Position numbers and translations under genes: made by a program
Part shown: piece by piece, positions 58,981 to 64,000 of the stretch
How the letters are laid out: each line of letters begins with the position of its first letter
Numbering within the stretch: position 1 is the stretch's first letter
Notes under the pieces: model-generated
Told to the model about the DNA's origin: nothing
What the model saw: the letters and a program-made list of their open reading frames with translations, nothing else
Databases searched by the model: none
Assembly (NCBI RefSeq): GCF_000716535.1
Contig: NZ_JNWV01000002.1
Location: forward strand, 62,001 to 126,000
Source of the DNA: Streptomyces flaveolus
GTDB lineage: Bacteria; Actinomycetota; Actinomycetes; Streptomycetales; Streptomycetaceae
Length of the DNA stretch: 64,000 nt
Direction: 5' to 3'

Positions 58981-59955
58981 CTACGCGCCGAAGAGCCGCG
59001 TCCCCTCCTCGGCGAAGGCGATCGTGTCCGGGTGGCCGAAGAGGCCCGGGAGGCCGCCGGTGTGGAGGAAGACCGTCCGCTCGCCCGGGCGGACGGTGCC
59101 GTCGCGGACCGCGGCGTGCAGGCCGGCCAGGGCGCGGCCGGTGTAGACGGGGTCGAGGACCAGGCCCTCGGAGCGGGCGGCGAGGCGGAGCGCGTCCCGT
59201 ACCGGGGCGGTGAGGGCCGCATAGCCGGCGCCCACCTGGTCCCGGCGGATCCGCAGCGCGTCCGGTGTGATCTCCTCCGCCGTGAGCGGTGCGGCGAACT
59301 CCACGACCGCCGCGGCCGGGTCGGCCAGCGCGCCCACGTCGACGCCGAGTACCGACCCGCTGCCCAGGGCCGCGACCAGCCCTGCCATCGTGCCGCCCGA
59401 GCCGAGGGCCACGACCGCCGTTCGCAGGTCCGGCAGTTGCTCGCGCAGCTCCGTGCCGCAGCGTACGTACCCCCTGGCTCCCAGTGTGCTGGAGCCGCCG
59501 AACGGGATCAGTGCCGGGCGGGCGCCGTCGGCCCGCAGGCGCGCGCAGACCTCGGCCGCCGCCGTGTCCAGCCCGGCCTGGTCCACCTCGCCGGCCCAGG
59601 CGAGCCGCGCCCCGAACAGGCCGTCCAGGGCGAGGTTCCCGGAGCGGGAGGCACCCGGGGTGCCGCGCAGGACGAGGACGACGTCCAGCCCTAGCCGGGC
59701 GCCCGCGGCGGCGGTCAGCCGGGCGTGGTTGCTCTGCGGGGCACCGGTGGTCACGAGCGTGTCCGCGCCCTCGGCGAGGGCCGCGCCCACCGTCCACTCC
59801 AGCTTGCGGATCTTGTTGCCGCCGGCGCCCAGGCCGGTCAGGTCGTCCCGCTTCACCCACAGGTCCTCCGGCCCGAGCCCGAGCGCGGCGGCCAGTCGGG
59901 GCGCCGGTTCCAGAGGGGTGGGGAAGGTTCCCAGCGGCACGGGCGGGTGGGTCAT
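58981..59955 (-). CDS. dcyD: D-cysteine desulfhydrase (ACC deaminase-like PLP enzyme)
   Basis: A 324-residue PLP enzyme of the tryptophan-synthase-beta fold. The Schiff-base Lys48 is in LGAGGNKIRKLE, the substrate region in TTGAPQSNHARL, and the phosphate-binding Gly-rich loop in ALGSGGTMAG. The end, FLHTGGLPGLFG, is typical of D-cysteine desulfhydrase/ACC deaminase. It converts D-cysteine to pyruvate, ammonia and sulfide, or opens ACC; sequence alone does not decide. It starts at ATG 59955. Confidence 0.88.
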   Translation of the reverse strand: MTHPPVPLGTFPTPLEPAPRLAAALGLGPEDLWVKRDDLTGLGAGGNKIRKLEWTVGAALAEGADTLVTTGAPQSNHARLTAAAGARLGLDVVLVLRGTPGASRSGNLALDGLFGARLAWAGEVDQAGLDTAAAEVCARLRADGARPALIPFGGSSTLGARGYVRCGTELREQLPDLRTAVVALGSGGTMAGLVAALGSGSVLGVDVGALADPAAAVVEFAAPLTAEEITPDALRIRRDQVGAGYAALTAPVRDALRLAARSEGLVLDPVYTGRALAGLHAAVRDGTVRPGERTVFLHTGGLPGLFGHPDTIAFAEEGTRLFGA

Positions 59956-59986
59956 GGTGGCGTCCTCGAATCGGTGTCGGCGTTGG

Positions 59987-60090
59987 GGCCAGTCGATCAC
60001 GACCGGGCGCTCGGCGTCATACCGGCGGCCCAAGCGCGCATGATCGGCGCCCTGAGCCGCACGGCGTGCGGGGCAGGCCAGTCGATCACG
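59987..60090. repeat. Direct repeats upstream of the desulfhydrase gene
   Basis: GGCCAGTCGATCACG occurs at 59987-60001 and again, identically, at 60076-60090 (89 bp apart), with a weaker GCGATCACGG at 60111. They flank the promoter region of the minus-strand desulfhydrase gene and may be activator sites. Confidence 0.55.
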
Positions 60091-60134
60091 CGGCCGTGCC
60101 GGCACACCGGGCGATCACGGTCTCGCGCCCCCTC

Positions 60135-61486
60135 TCACACCGGCAGCAGTCCCGCGATCAGCTCGCTGAGCTGCCTGGCCGTGCGGCACTCGTGCATCTC
60201 CACCAGCTCGGCGTACGCGGGCGCGGCCGAGTCGCCGGTGCCCCAGCGGTCGCGTGGCTCGGGGTTGAGCCAGTAGACGCGCCGGGCCCGCCGGGCCAGC
60301 TCGCGTACGGCGGGCAGGTTCGGGTCGCTCATGTTCGTGCGGGCGTCACCGAGGACGAACACCGTCGTACGCGGCCCCACCGCACCGCCGTACCGCTCGG
60401 CGAACTCGCCCAACGCCACGCCGTAGTCGCTGCTGCCGTGCCAGCCGGTGAGCGTGGCCTCGGCGCGGATGCGGGCGCCGAGACCGTCGGGGTCGGCACG
60501 GCCGTGGTCGAGCAGGCCGGTGACCTCGTCCAGCCGGTTGACGAACGCGAACACACGCACCTTGCTGAACTGGTCGTGCAGGGCCTGCACGAGGAGCATG
60601 GTGAAGTCCGAGAAGCCGGACACCGAGCCGGACACATCGCAGAGCAGCACGAGTTCCGGCCGGACCGGACGGCGCCGCCGCAGCACCGGCCGCATCGGCA
60701 CGCCGCCCGTGGAGAGCGAGGAGCGCAGGGTGCGGCGCAGGTCGATCGTGCCGCGCGCGGCCCGGCGGCGGCGCGCGGCGAGCCGGGTGGCCAGCTTGCG
60801 CGCCAACGGCTGCACCGCCCTGCGGAGTTCGGTCAGCTGGTCCCGGTTCGCGATCAGGAAGTCGACCCGGTCGGCGGTCGGCCGCACACCGCGCCGCGCG
60901 ATCTCGTCCCGACCGCGCCGCTCGGCCACCCGGCGCCGGGCCTCCGCCCCCACCAGCCGCCGGAACTCCTCGATGCGACGCCGGATCTCGTCGTCCAGCA
61001 ACCGGTCCGCGAACCCGGCGCCGCTGTCGCCGTTCCGGCCCCGGATGTCGGCCCGCACCCGGGCCAGCAGGGTCTGGGGGCGCAGCCGGTCCAGCGTCTG
61101 GTACGCCGACCAGCCGTCCGAGCCCGGTGAACTCCCGTACCCGCCCAGCCCGTCGACCGCCTCCGCGGCCAACTGGGCCATCATCGCCCGGTCGTCGGCG
61201 GCCAGCGCCTCGGCGAGCCGGTCGCGCAGGGTCTCCCGGTCCCGGGGGGCGTCCTCGGGACCGCCGACACCGCGCGGGAAGTAGAGGTCGAAGACCGAGT
61301 CGAACACGGCCCGTTGGCCCGGTCCGTGCAACAGCGTCGCCGCCAGCCCCTCACGCAGCAGCTCCCGGTCCGCGAGTCCCAGCGCCTCCACCGCCCGCGC
61401 CGCGTCCACGGTCTCCCCGGTGCCGATCCGCACCCCGTGTGCGCGCAGCGCCCCGGCCAGGCCGGTGATCCGGTCGGCGACGGCGG

Positions 61487-61490
<4 letters not shown>
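60135..61490 (-). CDS. VWA-domain protein (CoxE-like)
   Basis: A 451-residue protein with a helical N-terminal half and a C-terminal von Willebrand A domain. The MIDAS motif DxSGS is in LVLLCDVSGSVSGF, followed by a Thr/Asp-containing segment (LGDARTNMSDPN). CoxE-type VWA proteins work with MoxR ATPases in cofactor insertion or chaperoning of metalloenzymes; the target is unknown, possibly the molybdenum enzyme elsewhere. The gene overlaps the MoxR gene by 4 bp. Confidence 0.9.
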
Positions 61491-62344
<854 letters not shown>

Positions 62345-62434
62345 CGGGGCCTCCGGCGGGGTCGGGGACAGGGGCGGAGCGGAGCGGTGTCCGACGTCTA
62401 TCTAAGCGCTTGTTCAGCTTCCGCGCCACGGTGT

Positions 62435-62448
62435 ACACCGATCGGTGT
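62435..62448. promoter_or_regulatory. Palindromic operator upstream of tetR gene
   Basis: ACACCGATCGGTGT, a perfect 14-bp palindrome 33 bp upstream of the TetR ATG, in the divergent MoxR/TetR gap. It fits autoregulation. A -10-like TAACCT at 62469-62474 ends 6 bases before the ATG, which suggests a leaderless transcript. Confidence 0.65.
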
Positions 62449-62480
62449 CCTTTGTCGGCGTGTCGCGGTAACCTCACGGT

Positions 62481-63056
62481 ATGACCACCAGCACGCAGAA
62501 GGCGTCCCCCCGCGACCGGCTGCTCGACGCCGCCGCGCGGCTCTCCTACCGCGAGGGTGTCTCCATCGGCATCGAGGCGCTGTGCCGGGAGGCGGGCGTC
62601 TCGAAGCGGTCGATGTACCAGCTCTTCGACAGCAAGGACGAGATGCTGGCCGCCAGCCTGGAGCGGCGGATGCCGGGGTACCAGGCCCGGCTGACCCACC
62701 CCGATCCGGCGGCCGCGACCCCGCGCGAGAGCATCCTGTACGTCTTCGAACAGATGGAGAAGGGCTCCCTGGATCCCGAGTACCACGGCTGCCCCTACCT
62801 GGCCGCGCTGGTCGAGCTGAAGGATCCCGAGCATCCGGCGAGCGTGGTCGCCCGCGAGGCCAAGGACACCCTGCTGAGCGCCTTCCGCGCCGAGGCGGAG
62901 CGGGGCGGCGCGCGGGACCCCGAGCTGCTCGCCCGCCAGCTCCTGCTCGTCTTCGACGGCGCCAACGCCCGCGCCGGCGCCCGGGTGGAACGCCTGGACG
63001 ACGGACTCGCCACGACGACGGCGACGGCCCTGCTGGACGCGGCGGGAGTCCACTAG
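62481..63056 (+). CDS. TetR-family transcriptional regulator
   Basis: A 191-residue regulator. The HTH reads LLDAAARLSYREGVSIGI then ALCREAGVSKRSMYQLF. The C-terminal helical effector domain is of the usual size and includes a Tyr/His/Cys cluster (DPEYHGCPYLAAL). The stop codon TAG is built from the target TA plus the first G of the downstream MITE-like element, so the insertion left the protein length unchanged or shortened it only at the very end. It probably binds the 62435-62448 palindrome. Confidence 0.92.
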   Translation: MTTSTQKASPRDRLLDAAARLSYREGVSIGIEALCREAGVSKRSMYQLFDSKDEMLAASLERRMPGYQARLTHPDPAAATPRESILYVFEQMEKGSLDPEYHGCPYLAALVELKDPEHPASVVAREAKDTLLSAFRAEAERGGARDPELLARQLLLVFDGANARAGARVERLDDGLATTTATALLDAAGVH

Positions 63057-63102
63057 GCCCTGTCGGTTTGGATCAGCCAGCTACGAGGAGCGGTGCCATC
63101 TA

Positions 63103-63127
63103 GCCGAGCCGAGCCGAGCCGAGCCGA
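63103..63127. repeat. Five tandem GCCGA pentamers
   Basis: Five exact head-to-tail copies of GCCGA inside the MITE-like element. Confidence 0.85.
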
Positions 63128-63183
63128 GCGGGGTCTGGTGCGTGCGGCTGCAAGGCGGAGGAGGGCGACAACGCGATGGGGGT

Positions 63184-63215
63184 CCCCCCGCGCGAGCGCA
63201 GCCGAGCGCGGGGGA
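63184..63215. repeat. REP-like GC hairpin
   Basis: CCCCCGCGC/GCGCGGGGG stem (9 bp) with a 12-base loop containing GAGCGCAGCCGA. I recognise the general form as a palindrome common in Streptomyces intergenic DNA. Confidence 0.65.
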
Positions 63216-63290
63216 GTCGGCAACCGACGACAACGCGGCGGATGCGCGTGCCAGGCCCCGCGACGCCGTGATGATCCAAACGACAGGGCC

Positions 63291-63454
63291 TAGCCACACG
63301 CCCCTGGCTCCGGGCCGCCAGGGCACACACCCCCGGTCGGGGTCGTCACGGCACGCCCCCTCACCAGCCACCAGGACCAGCCGCCACGACAGCCGCCCCC
63401 CGTCCGGGTCACCACAACGCGCCGCCCCTCTCGCCCGCCCGGTCCAATGGATCC
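63291..63454. other. Intergenic region before betaine-type permease
   Basis: About 160 bp after the mobile element, low-complexity and Pro/Arg-like in every frame. It should contain the permease promoter; no clear motif was found. Confidence 0.4.
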
Positions 63455-64000
63455 GTGATCGCGCCCCCGGACGACTGCCTCGCGCGCAACGAGTGGATCT
63501 GCGGCGCCTATCTGAGCACCCGCCGCCAGATCCTGCTCGACGCGGTCGTCCAGCACCTTGAGCTGACCTTCCTGTCGGTCCTGATCGGCCTGGTCATCGC
63601 GCTGCCGCTGGCGGTGCTGGCCCGTCGCTGGGGCTGGGCGGCCGGCCCGGTCCTGGCCGTGACGACGATCCTCTACACCATTCCGTCGCTGGCCATGTTC
63701 TCCCTGCTCCTGCCCCTCTACGGCCTCTCGGCCACCCTGGTCGTCGCCGGACTCGTGCTGTACTCGCTCACCCTGCTCGTCCGGAACATCCTCGCGGGCC
63801 TGCGCGCGGTTCCGGAGGAGACCCGGCAGGCCGCGCGAGGCCTCGGATACGGCCCCGTCCGCCTGCTGCTGACCGTGGAGCTGCCCCTGGCCCTGCCCGC
63901 CGCGATGGCCGGCCTGCGCATCGCCACCGTCTCGGCGGTCTCCCTGCTGACGGTCGGCGCGATCGTCGGCTTCGGCGGTCTCGGCAACCTGATCTACGCC
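63455..64000 (+). CDS. Glycine betaine/choline-type ABC transporter permease (partial)
   Basis: Starts at GTG 63455 and runs off the right edge after 182 residues with no stop. The sequence is an OpuAB/ProW-like permease: helices around residues 37-57, 64-84 and 88-110, then the EAA-type cytoplasmic loop ARGLGYGPVRLLLTVELP and the following conserved AVSLLTVGAIVGFGGLGNL. The family imports osmoprotectants with a dedicated ATPase and binding protein, expected to the right. The N-terminal DCLARNEWICGAYL is a typical short extracytoplasmic leader for this group. Confidence 0.88.
   Translation, partial: MIAPPDDCLARNEWICGAYLSTRRQILLDAVVQHLELTFLSVLIGLVIALPLAVLARRWGWAAGPVLAVTTILYTIPSLAMFSLLLPLYGLSATLVVAGLVLYSLTLLVRNILAGLRAVPEETRQAARGLGYGPVRLLLTVELPLALPAAMAGLRIATVSAVSLLTVGAIVGFGGLGNLIYA

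Larger units (their letters stand above)
63056..63290. mobile_element. MITE-like element with terminal inverted repeats
   Basis: A 235-bp non-coding unit bounded by GGCCCTGTCGGTTTGGATCA at the left and TGATCCAAACGACAGGGCC at the right; they are reverse complements apart from one extra G. TA flanks each end (63054-63055 and 63291-63292), as expected for an IS630/Tc1-type target duplication. It carries no transposase, and contains five GCCGA units (63103-63127) and a GC hairpin at 63184-63215. Confidence 0.75.

Overview
This is a very GC-rich chromosomal segment. Third-codon-position G/C is near saturation, GTG starts and 4-bp stop/start overlaps are common, and it encodes stacked ECF sigma factors, PP2C phosphatases, anti-sigma-type ATPases, LAL regulators and Tat or lipoprotein exports. 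That combination points to Streptomyces or a close actinobacterial relative. No rRNA, tRNA, CRISPR array, replication origin or prophage was recognised. The segment looks like accessory chromosome: metabolic islands, regulators and several decayed genes.

Left part (1-26.8 kb, mostly minus strand): an NAD-dependent sugar-nucleotide epimerase; an ECF41-type sigma factor; and a sugar-uptake operon (lipoprotein binding protein, two permeases, GH1 beta-glucosidase, no ATPase) diverging from a GH31 alpha-xylosidase. An identical 13-bp palindrome lies at the start of both transcription units. Next come a PAS/GAF/PP2C/ATPase signalling protein, an SDR, a three-subunit molybdenum aldehyde/xanthine oxidoreductase, an MmyB-like HTH regulator, a second SDR, an MFS exporter, a decayed LuxR response regulator, a CorA transporter, an SHOCT membrane protein, a potassium channel and an 897-residue LAL regulator.

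Centre (27.8-37.6 kb, plus strand): the most interesting block. Seven tightly packed genes encode two unassigned proteins, a DyP-type peroxidase, a catalase-like haem protein, a small membrane protein, an alpha-dioxygenase/cyclooxygenase-like haem oxygenase and a membrane-embedded patatin-like lipase. GTGA overlaps couple two of the junctions. Together they suggest an undescribed bacterial route in which membrane lipid is cleaved, the fatty acid is oxygenated and the hydroperoxide is processed (oxylipin-like).

Right of centre (37.8-44.2 kb): a signalling cluster of a STAS protein with a changed phosphosite, a CHASE3/HAMP kinase with its NarL-type regulator, a lone receiver protein, an intact membrane PP2C phosphatase and a second PP2C-like/ATPase protein whose phosphatase residues have changed. 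A hemerythrin-like remnant follows.

44.7-53.3 kb: secreted and degradative functions: an M28 peptidase, a glycerophosphodiesterase with an alkaline phosphatase, a frameshifted metallophosphoesterase, a secreted alpha/beta hydrolase, a truncated cell-wall amidase and a frameshifted Tat-exported DUF302-like gene. Three broken genes occur within about 5 kb.

53.4-64 kb: an ECF sigma with a small membrane partner, a Pro-rich secreted protein, a DJ-1/PfpI protein diverging from a LysR regulator across a large inverted repeat, a GNAT/HD pair, a cupin protein, D-cysteine desulfhydrase, a MoxR/VWA pair, a TetR regulator with a palindromic operator, a 235-bp MITE-like element lying exactly at the TetR stop codon, and a glycine-betaine-type ABC permease running off the right edge.
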